From positions 248,001-312,000 of the forward strand of contig NZ_BAMV01000017.1 in the NCBI RefSeq assembly GCF_000963925.1: a stretch of 64,000 nucleotides of DNA. Direction: 5' to 3'. This document shows, piece by piece, positions 45,293 to 53,761 of this stretch (positions are counted from its first letter, which is position 1; each line of letters starts with the position of its first letter). The notes under the pieces are model-generated. The model had not been told where the DNA came from. It saw nothing but the letters and a program-made list of their open reading frames with translations, and did no database searches. A program made the translations under genes and the position numbers. Source of the DNA: Acetobacter cibinongensis (GTDB taxonomy: Bacteria; Pseudomonadota; Alphaproteobacteria; Acetobacterales; Acetobacteraceae).

Positions 45293-46903
45293 TTATTCTG
45301 CTGCCGGGGCAGGCTGTGTTGCGTGAAGATAAGCCGGTTCCGCATTGCCATGCGCACTGCCGTGCTCTTCCGGGCCAAGCCGTGCGAACTTGAACATCAG
45401 GTAAAGTTCAGCAGCAATGAAAATGCTGTAAAGCACCGTAAAGCCTGCAAGAGAGAACAGCATGTAAGAGGTGCTGTGCGTGGAAGCTGACATGAAGGTT
45501 GGCAGCTTGTTAAACACAGTCCATGGCTGGCGGCCTGCTTCTGCCGTAATCCACCCGAATTCCGTAGCCAGAATGGGCAGCGGGATAGACCACATGCACA
45601 GGCGGAGCAGCAGTTTGTTGCGTTCAAGTTTATTCTTGAGGCTCAGGTAGGCGGAAATGGCAAACAGAGCAAAGAAGTAGAGTGCGAGGAACACCATCAG
45701 GCGGAAAGCCCAGAAGGTTACAAAAACATTCGGAAGAATGTCGGGTTTTGTTTCCTCTACAACCTGATCAAGCGCTGTCGCGGGGATGGCCGTAACGTCC
45801 TGATTGGGGGCGTGGCGGGTGGCCAGAAAACCAAAGCCCATATCGCCTTCATGAGCATGGAAAATATCCAGGTCAGACTGCTGGTGTGTTTCACCGTAAC
45901 GGCGCAAAGCTGATACGGCTTCAATGCCAGAGCGGATACGCGGGCCAGCGGCGTCCTGTAATTCATGCAGGCCGGTGATGGGGGTATTGAATTCGTGCGT
46001 GATAAGAGGCGTTAAAACGAATGGAACACCAATTTCAAAATGGTTTTCCTGTTTTGCGTCATCAGGGAGGGCCGCAAGAATCCAGGGTTCATATGGCGGT
46101 TTGCTGGTGTGCCAAAGGCCTTCAATAGCCGCAATTTTAGTAGGCTGTTTTTCATAATCCATACGGCCGAGAACGTCACCAAGAGTAATGACGGCGACGG
46201 TAGAGATAATGCCAAACAGGGCTGCCATACGGAAGGAACGCGCCGCAAACTCTTTGTGCTGACCGCGCAGAATGTAGAACGCGCTAATACCCATCACAAA
46301 CAAGGCTGCGGAGACATATCCGGCAACGGATGTATGAACGAATTTGGATTGGGCATCCGGGTTGAACACAACGCTGACAAAGCTGTCAAACTGCATGCGC
46401 ATGGTGTCTGGGTCAAAATGCGCACCTTCGGGCACATTCATGCTGGCGTTTGCAACCAGAATCCACAAGGCAGAGAGGTTGGAGCCAAGTGCTACCAGAT
46501 AGGTGATGGCCAGATGGGCAGGTTTGCTCAAACGGTCCCAGCCAAAAAACATCAGCCCAACAAAGGTTGATTCCATAAAGAAGGCCATAAGTCCTTCAAT
46601 AGCCAGCGGCGTGCCAAACATGTCCCCAAAGAAGCGGGAATACATGGACCAGTTGGTGCCAAATTCGAATTCCATGGTAATGCCCGTTGCAACACCAATG
46701 GCGAAGTTAATTCCAAAAAGTTTGCCCCAGAACTGGGCCATATCTTTGTAAACTTTGCGCCCGGTCACCACATAGACGGTTTCCATGGCGGCAAGCATGA
46801 AAGTGAGCCCCAGCGTCAGCGGGACAAACATGAAGTGATACAATGCGGTCAGTGCAAACTGAAAACGCGAAAGATCAACAACAGTCGGGTTGATAAGATC
46901 CAT
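45293..46903 (-). CDS. cydA: Cytochrome bd ubiquinol oxidase subunit I
   Basis: 536 aa from ATG 46903 (AAAGG ~9 nt upstream); the frame runs to 46987 inside cydC, but conserved sequence starts with DLSRFQFALTALYHFMFVPLTLGLTFM, containing the haem b595-ligand His region. Other marks are the Met/His haem b558 regions, the long quinol (Q) loop at ~residues 250-380 (PPYEPWILAALPDDAKQENHFE) and GRQPWTVFNKLPT. The long Q loop matches the E. coli-type (L) oxidase rather than the short-loop cyanide-insensitive CioA type. Bd oxidases do not pump protons but tolerate sulfide, NO and peroxide. Confidence 0.96.
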   Translation of the reverse strand: MDLINPTVVDLSRFQFALTALYHFMFVPLTLGLTFMLAAMETVYVVTGRKVYKDMAQFWGKLFGINFAIGVATGITMEFEFGTNWSMYSRFFGDMFGTPLAIEGLMAFFMESTFVGLMFFGWDRLSKPAHLAITYLVALGSNLSALWILVANASMNVPEGAHFDPDTMRMQFDSFVSVVFNPDAQSKFVHTSVAGYVSAALFVMGISAFYILRGQHKEFAARSFRMAALFGIISTVAVITLGDVLGRMDYEKQPTKIAAIEGLWHTSKPPYEPWILAALPDDAKQENHFEIGVPFVLTPLITHEFNTPITGLHELQDAAGPRIRSGIEAVSALRRYGETHQQSDLDIFHAHEGDMGFGFLATRHAPNQDVTAIPATALDQVVEETKPDILPNVFVTFWAFRLMVFLALYFFALFAISAYLSLKNKLERNKLLLRLCMWSIPLPILATEFGWITAEAGRQPWTVFNKLPTFMSASTHSTSYMLFSLAGFTVLYSIFIAAELYLMFKFARLGPEEHGSAHGNAEPAYLHATQPAPAAE

Positions 46904-46949
46904 TTTAAAAACCTTTACTAAGAAGAAAAACCAGAAAAATTTTGTTAGA

Positions 46950-48638
46950 TCATGGTTTTTTCTCCTCGCTGGGGCAGAAGGCATCATCCTGAATACGGAG
47001 CACTCTTGTCATAAAAGGCAGGACTGCTGCCCTATGTGTCATGCAAAGCAGCGTAGCATCCGGTCTGGCCGCTATGAGCTGCTCAAGCAGATGTTGCTCT
47101 GTTGTGGCATCAAGCCCTTCTGTGGGTTCATCCAGAATAATCCATGGCGTCTTGCGCAAAAGTGCCTGAGCAATACTCAGGCGTTTGGCCTGACCACCGG
47201 AAAGCTGCAAACCTTCGTCTCCCACAAAGCTGTCCAGACCATTGGGGGCTGTTGCCAGGAAGTCGGTAAGCTGCACGGTATGGAGTGCGGCTACCATGTC
47301 CTCTTCTGTAGAGGCAGGGTTTGCAAAAAGAAGGTTGTCCCGCACTGTGCCGTTGAACAGATGAAAGTCCTGGCCAGCAACGCTTATGACCTGAGCAAGG
47401 TCTTCAGGCGTGCGTGTATGTACATCGCTACCGCCTAACAGAATGCGGCCTGACTGAAGGGGATAAAACCCGAACAACATGCTAATAAGGCTGCTTTTTC
47501 CGCATCCTGAAGGGCCAGTTATGGCAACACGCTCGCCCTGTTTTACGCAGAGCGTGGCGTGATGGAAAATATCCTGCTCCTGACCGGAATAGCGGAAACA
47601 GATATTTTCAAACTGAAGAGATGAATAATCCGAAAAAGCTTTATCGTTGGATGTGCTTTTTGCAGTCGTATTGCTGAAACATGCATCTTCAAGGCGATCG
47701 AATGCACGGTGGACCTGAGCAAGCGTTTTCTGCGCTGTGGGGAGGGGGGACATGACATCAAAAGCTGCCAACCCGCCCAGAACCAGCATGGGAACTTCAG
47801 GGAGCGTGAGAAGATGGGCCTGAAAATCCTTAACTGCAAAGAAAAGAATGCAGAGCGCTGTAAGTGTCGCGCAAAATGCAATGAGGCTACTTGCGCCGTT
47901 TTCCAAAGCAGCGAGGTGACGCTTTGTTGCTGATAACTCAGCCTGACACTGCATGATGACGCTCTGTTGGTGAAAGCTGGCACCAAGGGACAAGCTTTCC
48001 CCTATGGCGGTAATGGTGTCTGCCAGTTCACTTTGAATACGGCTTTGCGTTGCTGATAGACGGTCAGACAAAGTAGCGCATCGTGCTTTTATGGCGCCCG
48101 CTATAACGATGCAGAGTAAAAGGGCAACAGCAAGAGTGATGGCGCAGTGAAAAGAAAAAATTGCAGTGATAGCAATGAAGAAAATACCACACACACATGC
48201 TCTTATGAAGGGAATCAGCACATCTGTGTAATATTGTCCCGCAGTATCGGTGTCGGTGACAAAGCGGGCCAGGAGGTCCCCACCACGCTGCGCATGTAAA
48301 ATGGCGGGTGCCTGCGGAGCAATACGGCCATAACAGGCAACCCGCAACTGGCCTATGATGCGCAATGCACCATCATGCGTAACAAGCCGCTCCCCATACC
48401 GGGCAAGAATACGCATCATGGCAAAGAAGCGTACGCCCGTTGCAGGCAGCACCATGTTAAAGGCTTGCTGTGCAGCCAGACCGGCCAGACCTGCACAGGC
48501 CGCACCCGCCAAGAGCCAGCCTGATAAAAACAGAAGGCCAAAATTGGCTAAAGCTGCAAGACAAGCCAGAATGGCACCAAAGGCAAGCTGCCGTTGTGCT
48601 GCGCGGGATAACGTAAAAAAGGCGCGGAACAGGGTCAT
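46950..48638 (-). CDS. cydC: Thiol reductant ABC exporter subunit CydC
   Basis: A 562-aa half-transporter with six membrane helices followed by an ABC ATPase. Walker A is GPSGCGKSS, the signature LSGGQAKRLS and Walker B WIILDEPTEGLD. With CydD it exports cysteine and glutathione to the periplasm and is needed to assemble cytochrome bd. Its start overlaps the cydD stop by 4 bp. It precedes cydA by 46 bp, so the four genes form one operon, cydDCAB. Confidence 0.94.
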   Translation of the reverse strand: MTLFRAFFTLSRAAQRQLAFGAILACLAALANFGLLFLSGWLLAGAACAGLAGLAAQQAFNMVLPATGVRFFAMMRILARYGERLVTHDGALRIIGQLRVACYGRIAPQAPAILHAQRGGDLLARFVTDTDTAGQYYTDVLIPFIRACVCGIFFIAITAIFSFHCAITLAVALLLCIVIAGAIKARCATLSDRLSATQSRIQSELADTITAIGESLSLGASFHQQSVIMQCQAELSATKRHLAALENGASSLIAFCATLTALCILFFAVKDFQAHLLTLPEVPMLVLGGLAAFDVMSPLPTAQKTLAQVHRAFDRLEDACFSNTTAKSTSNDKAFSDYSSLQFENICFRYSGQEQDIFHHATLCVKQGERVAITGPSGCGKSSLISMLFGFYPLQSGRILLGGSDVHTRTPEDLAQVISVAGQDFHLFNGTVRDNLLFANPASTEEDMVAALHTVQLTDFLATAPNGLDSFVGDEGLQLSGGQAKRLSIAQALLRKTPWIILDEPTEGLDATTEQHLLEQLIAARPDATLLCMTHRAAVLPFMTRVLRIQDDAFCPSEEKKP

Positions 48639-50347
48639 GCTACAGCCCTTTCACGGAAAGACGTGACATGGCCTTGTGAAACATACAGCACCTGATCGGC
48701 ATGGCTGATAAGAGTGTCCTGATGTGTGGCTGCAATAACAATGCAGTCACGGGCACAACGGCTCAGGGTTTGCGTAATGCTGGCAGTGCTTTCGCTATTC
48801 AGGTGCGCTGTCGGTTCATCCACGCACAATATATCTGGTTTTCCTAAAAGAGCGCGTGCCAGAGCTAATCTTTTTAGTTGTCCGCCAGAAAGGGAGGAGC
48901 CCCGTTCCCCCACCTGAGTCTCAAACCCATGCGGGAGGGACTGGATGAAGGGCAGAATATCAGCTTGCTCGGCTACGTGGTGCAGATCCGCCAAGGACGC
49001 ATGGGGCGCAGCAAGACGAAGGTTTTCCGCAATTGTGCCAAAAACAAGGAGGGGGCGTTGTGGCACCCACGCCATACGACAATTCTGTAACGCGATGCTC
49101 TGGCCATTCTGGTCAAAAGCTGCGCAGGTATCAGAAGATAGTGGCAGAAAGCCGAGAACGGCCCGGAGCAGAGTGGTTTTTCCTGCGCCACTTTCCCCCA
49201 CCAACACTGAAAGTTGGCCTTTGTAGAAGGTTGCCGTTACACAGTTGATCTGCTCTGTTTTGCCAGTCGCATATCCGGCAGATAGCATATGACAGGAGAG
49301 CGCCTCTACGCTGCCTGCGTGTTTGGGCTGTTCAGTGCCATAACGTGCTGCGGCATAGGCAGGAAGGGTGAACAGATCAGCTAAACGTTTTGCCGCAGCA
49401 TTGGCATTTTGCCTTGCATGGTAGCTGGCAGAAAATGCGCGCAATGGCATAAAATACTCTGGTGCCAGCAACAGAACCAGAAAAGCAGACCGAAAATCTG
49501 CTGTGCCAGACAGCAGGCGTGCGCCAAAAATGACAGCGACTAAGGCAATGGAGAGGCTGGCAAAAAACTCCAGCACAGCAGAGGTCAGAAACGCAATACG
49601 CATGACCGAGAGCGTTGCCAGCCGGTGTGCCTCGGTTTGGGCTGTCATGGCTTTTATGCTGTTCTGAGTTTGTGCAAATAGCCTGACGGTGCGCAAACCT
49701 TTCAGATAGTCCATGAAGCTGGACCCCATAAGCACCAGTTGCACCCATTGGCGGTCCATAACGCTTTGTGCGCTATACCCCACCAGAGCCATAAAAAGCG
49801 GTACCAAGGGGCCCGTGCAGGCCAGAACCACAAAACTCCACCCATCCAGCGCAAAAACACGTGCCAGAATAAAGAGGGGTAAAACCACCATCATGGCAGC
49901 CCGTGGAATATATTGGGCAAAATAGGGCTCAAGAGCCGTAGTGGCCTCCGTCAGGGTGGTAACAAGTTGCCCTGTGGGTTGGGTGGCGGACCCAACAGGC
50001 CCAGCGCGGAAAAGGTGCTTTAGCCCATCTTGTTGAACAGAAGCGCTAATGCGCAGCCCAGCTTCTGTGCCAGCCATGTCCGCCAGCCATTGCAGAACCA
50101 GAAATCCTGCACTGAAAGCAATTACTTTTAAAAAATCGCTTTCAACTGAGGTGAGTGGTTGACCCTGAAAAGTGAGGTCATCGACAAGGTGGGCCAGTAA
50201 TGAAAGCTGCCATACAAACAGAATGGCCGCGCCACTCCCTAAAGCGACCGATGCACCAAGCAGACCTCTGGCCCGACGGGTGAGCCCCGAAAGCTGCCAC
50301 TGTGTTTGAGACTGTGAGGACTGCATGGAATGCGCCTGACCCTGCAT
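48635..50347 (-). CDS. cydD: Thiol reductant ABC exporter subunit CydD
   Basis: A 570-aa half-transporter; Walker A GESGAGKTT, signature LSGGQLKRLA and Walker B ILCVDEPTAHL. The segment SAVLEFFASLSIALVAVIFG in the membrane part is typical of CydD. A shorter start (ATG 50326) has a better-spaced AGG and may be the real one, dropping seven residues. First gene of the cyd operon. The 250 bp upstream are A/T-rich and should contain the promoter; no clear FNR-type site was found. Confidence 0.92.
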   Translation of the reverse strand: MQGQAHSMQSSQSQTQWQLSGLTRRARGLLGASVALGSGAAILFVWQLSLLAHLVDDLTFQGQPLTSVESDFLKVIAFSAGFLVLQWLADMAGTEAGLRISASVQQDGLKHLFRAGPVGSATQPTGQLVTTLTEATTALEPYFAQYIPRAAMMVVLPLFILARVFALDGWSFVVLACTGPLVPLFMALVGYSAQSVMDRQWVQLVLMGSSFMDYLKGLRTVRLFAQTQNSIKAMTAQTEAHRLATLSVMRIAFLTSAVLEFFASLSIALVAVIFGARLLSGTADFRSAFLVLLLAPEYFMPLRAFSASYHARQNANAAAKRLADLFTLPAYAAARYGTEQPKHAGSVEALSCHMLSAGYATGKTEQINCVTATFYKGQLSVLVGESGAGKTTLLRAVLGFLPLSSDTCAAFDQNGQSIALQNCRMAWVPQRPLLVFGTIAENLRLAAPHASLADLHHVAEQADILPFIQSLPHGFETQVGERGSSLSGGQLKRLALARALLGKPDILCVDEPTAHLNSESTASITQTLSRCARDCIVIAATHQDTLISHADQVLYVSQGHVTSFRERAVA

Positions 50348-50531
50348 AAAGCGCTGGAAAGCATCACAACACTTTATTGAAAAAATAAAGTATGGAAAAA
50401 ATATTCATAAAAACATTAAGTGTCAAGCAATCTGATGGCTTTAGATCAACTTTAAGAGATCTTCAAATGTCGGGATATGGAAAGGAAAACTCAAAAAAAT
50501 GATTAAAAACAATGTTTTGACGTTTATTTCG

Positions 50532-50561
50532 ACAAAAAGAAAGGCAGCTATGATGCTGCCT
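50532..50561 (-). terminator. Rho-independent terminator of the TauE/persulfide-dioxygenase genes
   Basis: AGGCAGC / GCTGCCT with a 6-nt loop (50542-50561), followed on the minus strand by a T-rich run (TTTCTTTTTGTC). It separates the tauE transcript from cydDCAB further along the same strand. Confidence 0.82.
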
Positions 50562-50598
50562 AACACTTTCATATAAATATTAAATATTGGTATTGGTT

Positions 50599-51375
50599 TT
50601 AGCGGAGACTCTGCCAGATCATGTAGCCAGCAACGCAGAAGATGACTGTCGCAAAAAAGAGGATCAGGGTGCCTTTGGAGCGGGCCATGCGCCGAGCAAC
50701 CTGTGTGCCCAAGACGCTACCAATGGCTCCCCCAAAAATGAACAGGGCGGCAAGCTGCCAGTCTATGTAGCCGGAAATCATGTAACTGAGGGCTGTGCTG
50801 AAACCAAAAGCTGAGACAGCCACAAGAGAAGTGCCAACAGCATTCAGTATGGGCATGCCGGTTGAGGCAATGAGCCCCGGCACAATGAGAAAACCGCCGC
50901 CGATACCAAAGAAGCCGGAGAGCAGGCCGGTGCCAAGGCCAAACCCGGCCACTTTTCCAGCATTGTTGCGGTTACAACTGGCGCCAGGGCAGCCCTCATT
51001 GCGGCGGCCACGGATCATGATGATGGCAACACCAATCATGAGAATGGCGAAGCAGAGGAGGAGGTGTTTGCCGTCAACAGCCTTACCCGCAGTGGCGCCA
51101 AGGAAGGCCCCGACAATGCCGCAGGAGGCATAGATTGCCGCGCAGCGCCATTTGACTGTGTGGGCGCGTGCGTGTTGCGCCAGCCCCACCAAAGCGTTGA
51201 CCGCAACGGCTAGAGCGCTTGTGCCTAGCGCAACATGAGGGTTGGTCACACCCACCAGATAAACCATGAGGGGCACAGCAAGAATGGAGCCACCCCCACC
51301 AATCAGCCCCAAGGTAAAGCCCACTAACATGCCGGAAAATATTTCTAGAACAGTATGAAGAAGAGACGCTGACAT
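50599..51375 (-). CDS. TauE/SafE-family sulfite/sulfur exporter
   Basis: A 258-aa membrane protein with about eight helices. The tandem family motifs are GFTLGLIGGGGSILAVPLMVYLVG (N-terminal half) and GFGLGTGLLSGFFGIGGGFLIVPGLIA (C-terminal half). These proteins are thought to move sulfite or other sulfur-containing anions. The loop between the halves contains two cysteines (GCPGASCNRNN), which is unusual. It lies 39 bp after the persulfide-dioxygenase-like gene on the same strand, as in BigR-type sulfide-detoxification operons. Confidence 0.9.
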   Translation of the reverse strand: MSASLLHTVLEIFSGMLVGFTLGLIGGGGSILAVPLMVYLVGVTNPHVALGTSALAVAVNALVGLAQHARAHTVKWRCAAIYASCGIVGAFLGATAGKAVDGKHLLLCFAILMIGVAIIMIRGRRNEGCPGASCNRNNAGKVAGFGLGTGLLSGFFGIGGGFLIVPGLIASTGMPILNAVGTSLVAVSAFGFSTALSYMISGYIDWQLAALFIFGGAIGSVLGTQVARRMARSKGTLILFFATVIFCVAGYMIWQSLR

Positions 51376-51414
51376 GATGTGGGCCTAGTGTGGGTGGGAG
51401 TGGGGACGAGATAC

Positions 51415-52341
51415 TTAGAGTTTATTGATAGGAATTTTTATATAGCTTACGCCGTTCTCTTCTGGTTCGGGCATGTGGCCGCCCCGCATATTGATCTGCA
51501 CGGATGGCATGATCAGGTTGGGGAGAGAGAGCTTGGCATCTCGCGTTGTGCGCATTTGCACAAATTCGTCTTCCTGTGCGCCGTCATACACATGAATATT
51601 GCCTGCGCGTTCAGCGCCAACCGTTGTTTCCCACGCAAATGTATCGCGCCCCGGTGCCTTGTAATCGTGGCACAGGAAGAGGCGTGTCTGGTCAGGAAGG
51701 CTGAGAAGGCGGCGAATGGAGCGGAACAGCATGCGGGCATCGCCGCCCGGAAAGTCTGCTCTGGCGGTGCCGTAATCGGGCATGAACAGGGTGTCACCAA
51801 TAAAAGCGGCATCCCCGATAATAAAGGCCATGTCCGCAGGGGTGTGGCCCGGAACATGCAGGGCTATGGCATCCAGTGCACCAACCTTGAACTGGTCTCC
51901 ATCACGGAAAAGATGGTCAAACTGTGAGCCATCGCGTGCAAAGGGGGTGCCAGCGTTGAAGATTTTGCCAAAGACCTCCTGAACGCGCACAATATCCGCA
52001 CCGATGCCGAGTTTGCCGCCCAGTTGTTCCTGTAACCAAGGGGCGGCGGACAGGTGGTCAGCGTGGGCATGGGTTTCAAGTTGCCAGGCAACGCTCAGCC
52101 CTTCGGCTTTGACATAGGCGACAATCTGCTCGGCAGAAGTATGCTTGGTGCGGCCTGATGCCGCCTCATAGTCCAGCACGCTGTCGATAATGACGGCTGT
52201 TTTGGTGCTGGGGTCATGGACGACATGGCTGGCGGTGAAGGTGGTTTCGTCAAAAAAAGTTTTGACTACAGGTTTGAGGCCGGGCTCGCGTTCGGCTTTC
52301 AGAATTTGAGCTGTTGCCGTGGCCAGAGGCGAATCCGTCAT
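51415..52341 (-). CDS. MBL-fold persulfide dioxygenase-like hydrolase
   Basis: A 308-aa metallo-beta-lactamase-fold protein. The metal motif is ETHAHADHLSAAPWL (HxHxDH), followed by VPGHTPADMAF and the Fe/His region FLCHDYKAPGR. GDTLFMPDYGTARADFPGGDA has the Asp used by ETHE1/Blh proteins. Such enzymes oxidise glutathione persulfide to sulfite, and the exporter encoded next could then remove it. ATG 52341 follows AAGGGTG at proper spacing; a GTG three codons further up is too close to that site. Divergent from the peroxiredoxin gene across a dyad-symmetric operator candidate. Confidence 0.88.
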   Translation of the reverse strand: MTDSPLATATAQILKAEREPGLKPVVKTFFDETTFTASHVVHDPSTKTAVIIDSVLDYEAASGRTKHTSAEQIVAYVKAEGLSVAWQLETHAHADHLSAAPWLQEQLGGKLGIGADIVRVQEVFGKIFNAGTPFARDGSQFDHLFRDGDQFKVGALDAIALHVPGHTPADMAFIIGDAAFIGDTLFMPDYGTARADFPGGDARMLFRSIRRLLSLPDQTRLFLCHDYKAPGRDTFAWETTVGAERAGNIHVYDGAQEDEFVQMRTTRDAKLSLPNLIMPSVQINMRGGHMPEPEENGVSYIKIPINKL

Positions 52342-52365
52342 CTTTGGCACCCTTACAGTTTAAGA

Positions 52366-52399
52366 TTTAATATAAATGTGTATATCATATTTCATTAAA
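52366..52399. promoter_or_regulatory. A/T-rich inverted repeat, candidate ArsR-family operator
   Basis: TTTAATATAAATG and CATATTTCATTAAA form an imperfect inverted repeat centred in the 106-bp gap between the divergent persulfide-dioxygenase-like and peroxiredoxin genes. BigR-type regulators bind similar A/T-rich dyads. The ArsR gene at 53104 is the likely repressor. Both points are inference. Confidence 0.5.
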
Positions 52400-52447
52400 T
52401 ACGAAACCATCTTGCGTCAAGCACGCCAATCCGCTTAAGAACGCTTT

Positions 52448-53107
52448 ATGAGCGACAGTAATTTGGACTCCTGCCCCCTTTATCACTCGCGGGCCATTCT
52501 GCAGATTGGTGACTCCGCGCCAGATTTTATGGCACGCACCACACATGGTGACCTGACTTTCAGTGCTTTACAGGGGCACTGGGTTCTGCTGTTTGCGCAT
52601 CCGGCTGATTTTACACCGGTCTGCACAAGTGAGTTCATAGCCCTTGCGCGTGCTGAGCCGCAGTTCAGAGCTTTGAATTGCGCTCTTGTCGGGGTGTCTG
52701 TTGATAGTCTGCCGTCTCATCTGGCGTGGGTGGAAGCTATCCGGACACAGTTTGGTGTGACCATTCCCTTCCCGATTGTGGAAGACCCTTCCATGTCTAT
52801 TGCCCGTGCTTACGGTATGCTGGACATGACGGCCCAAAGCAGCGTGACGGTACGTGCTGTGTATGTCATTGACCCTGACGGCATTGTGCAGGCCATTAGC
52901 TGGTACCCCCCAACCGTTGGACGCTCCGTGCAGGAGTTGTTGCGTCTGGTTCAGGCTCTTCAGCGCGTGGCGCAGGATGGGGTCATGACTCCTGAAGGCT
53001 GGCAGGTGGGACAACCCGTTATAGCCCCCATTCAACAGACACAGCAGGCCGTGGCAGCCGCTGGTCCTGCATGGTTTATGGATTTGTCACAGGGGTCTAA
53101 GGCATGA
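52448..53107 (+). CDS. Peroxiredoxin of the Prx6 (AhpC/TSA) group
   Basis: A 219-aa thiol peroxidase. The peroxidatic cysteine motif is DFTPVCTSEF, with the conserved Pro, Thr and Cys, and the later Arg in QSSVTVRAVYVIDPDG. The long C-terminal extension (VGRSVQELLRLVQALQRVAQDG) is typical of the Prx6 / 1-Cys-like group, which reduces organic or lipid peroxides. The start of the protein reads DSCPLYHSRAILQIGDSAPDF; the extra Cys at residue ~8 is not in the active site. The stop overlaps the ArsR start by 4 bp, so they are co-translated. Confidence 0.92.
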   Translation: MSDSNLDSCPLYHSRAILQIGDSAPDFMARTTHGDLTFSALQGHWVLLFAHPADFTPVCTSEFIALARAEPQFRALNCALVGVSVDSLPSHLAWVEAIRTQFGVTIPFPIVEDPSMSIARAYGMLDMTAQSSVTVRAVYVIDPDGIVQAISWYPPTVGRSVQELLRLVQALQRVAQDGVMTPEGWQVGQPVIAPIQQTQQAVAAAGPAWFMDLSQGSKA

Positions 53108-53526
53108 CCCCGCTTTCACTTGAGGAAGCAAAACAGCTTGTTGAGCGCCTGAAGCTTTTTGCGCAGCCACAGCGTTTGATTATTGTGGATGCCCTGTTGC
53201 GTGGACCGCTTGCCGTGAGTGAGCTGGAAGCCAAAACCGGCATTGGCCAGCCAACACTCAGCCAGCAGCTTGGCACATTACGCCGCGCTGACATTATTGC
53301 GCCACGGCGCGAATCTCGCGCCATTTATTATAGCCTGACAAATGAAGAAGAGGTCTTGCGCGCCCGCGCTTTGATCGGTCTTTTACGTGAGGACAAGGCC
53401 GCTATTCCGTTAGCGCAGCGCATGGCCGAACAACGGGCGGCTGTTTCGTCCCCCTCTAAAAAACAGGTTGAGAGTGGGGCGCAGTTTGCCTTTATTCGCC
53501 GACCCCCACAGGCTAGCGAAGCCTGA
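53104..53526 (+). CDS. ArsR-family transcriptional regulator without cysteines
   Basis: A 140-aa winged-helix repressor. FAQPQRLIIVDALLRGPLAVSELEAKTGIGQPTLSQQLGTLRRADIIAPRRESRAIYYSL is the complete ArsR DNA-binding domain. Its neighbours match those of BigR/SqrR/YgaV, which sense persulfides through a pair of cysteines, but this protein contains no Cys at all, so it must sense differently or be a constitutive or redox-insensitive repressor. The C-terminal ~45 residues are basic and look unstructured. It is translated from an ATGA overlap with the peroxiredoxin gene. Confidence 0.9.
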   Translation: MTPLSLEEAKQLVERLKLFAQPQRLIIVDALLRGPLAVSELEAKTGIGQPTLSQQLGTLRRADIIAPRRESRAIYYSLTNEEEVLRARALIGLLREDKAAIPLAQRMAEQRAAVSSPSKKQVESGAQFAFIRRPPQASEA

Positions 53527-53535
53527 GAGAGGCAC

Positions 53536-53560
53536 GCTGGTGCAGGCCTGGAACACCAGC
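53536..53560 (+). terminator. Hairpin after the ArsR gene
   Basis: GCTGGTG / CACCAGC with an 11-nt loop starts 10 nt after the stop. No T-run follows, so it is a weak terminator candidate. Confidence 0.4.
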
Positions 53561-53761
53561 CGTAAAACTCCCAGCACCCTAAAGAATTCTACAGTATGCC
53601 ATTGGAAATATGGCACCACTATGCTGCCTTTGTTTGTAAAATTTTTTCGTTCTGCAAAATAATATTTCCTGCCCATGCAGGGCTAGACCCGCTGCACGAG
53701 ACGGTGTTTGGTAGTGTGACAACATGAACACCCCTTAAAACGGTGAGGAGCAGACACACGC

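Noticed and set aside
50400-50520. Possible FNR/ANR box upstream of cydD
   Set aside because: TTGAT and ATCA half-sites occur (minus strand near 50430-50455) but with 8 nt between them instead of 4, so the spacing does not fit.
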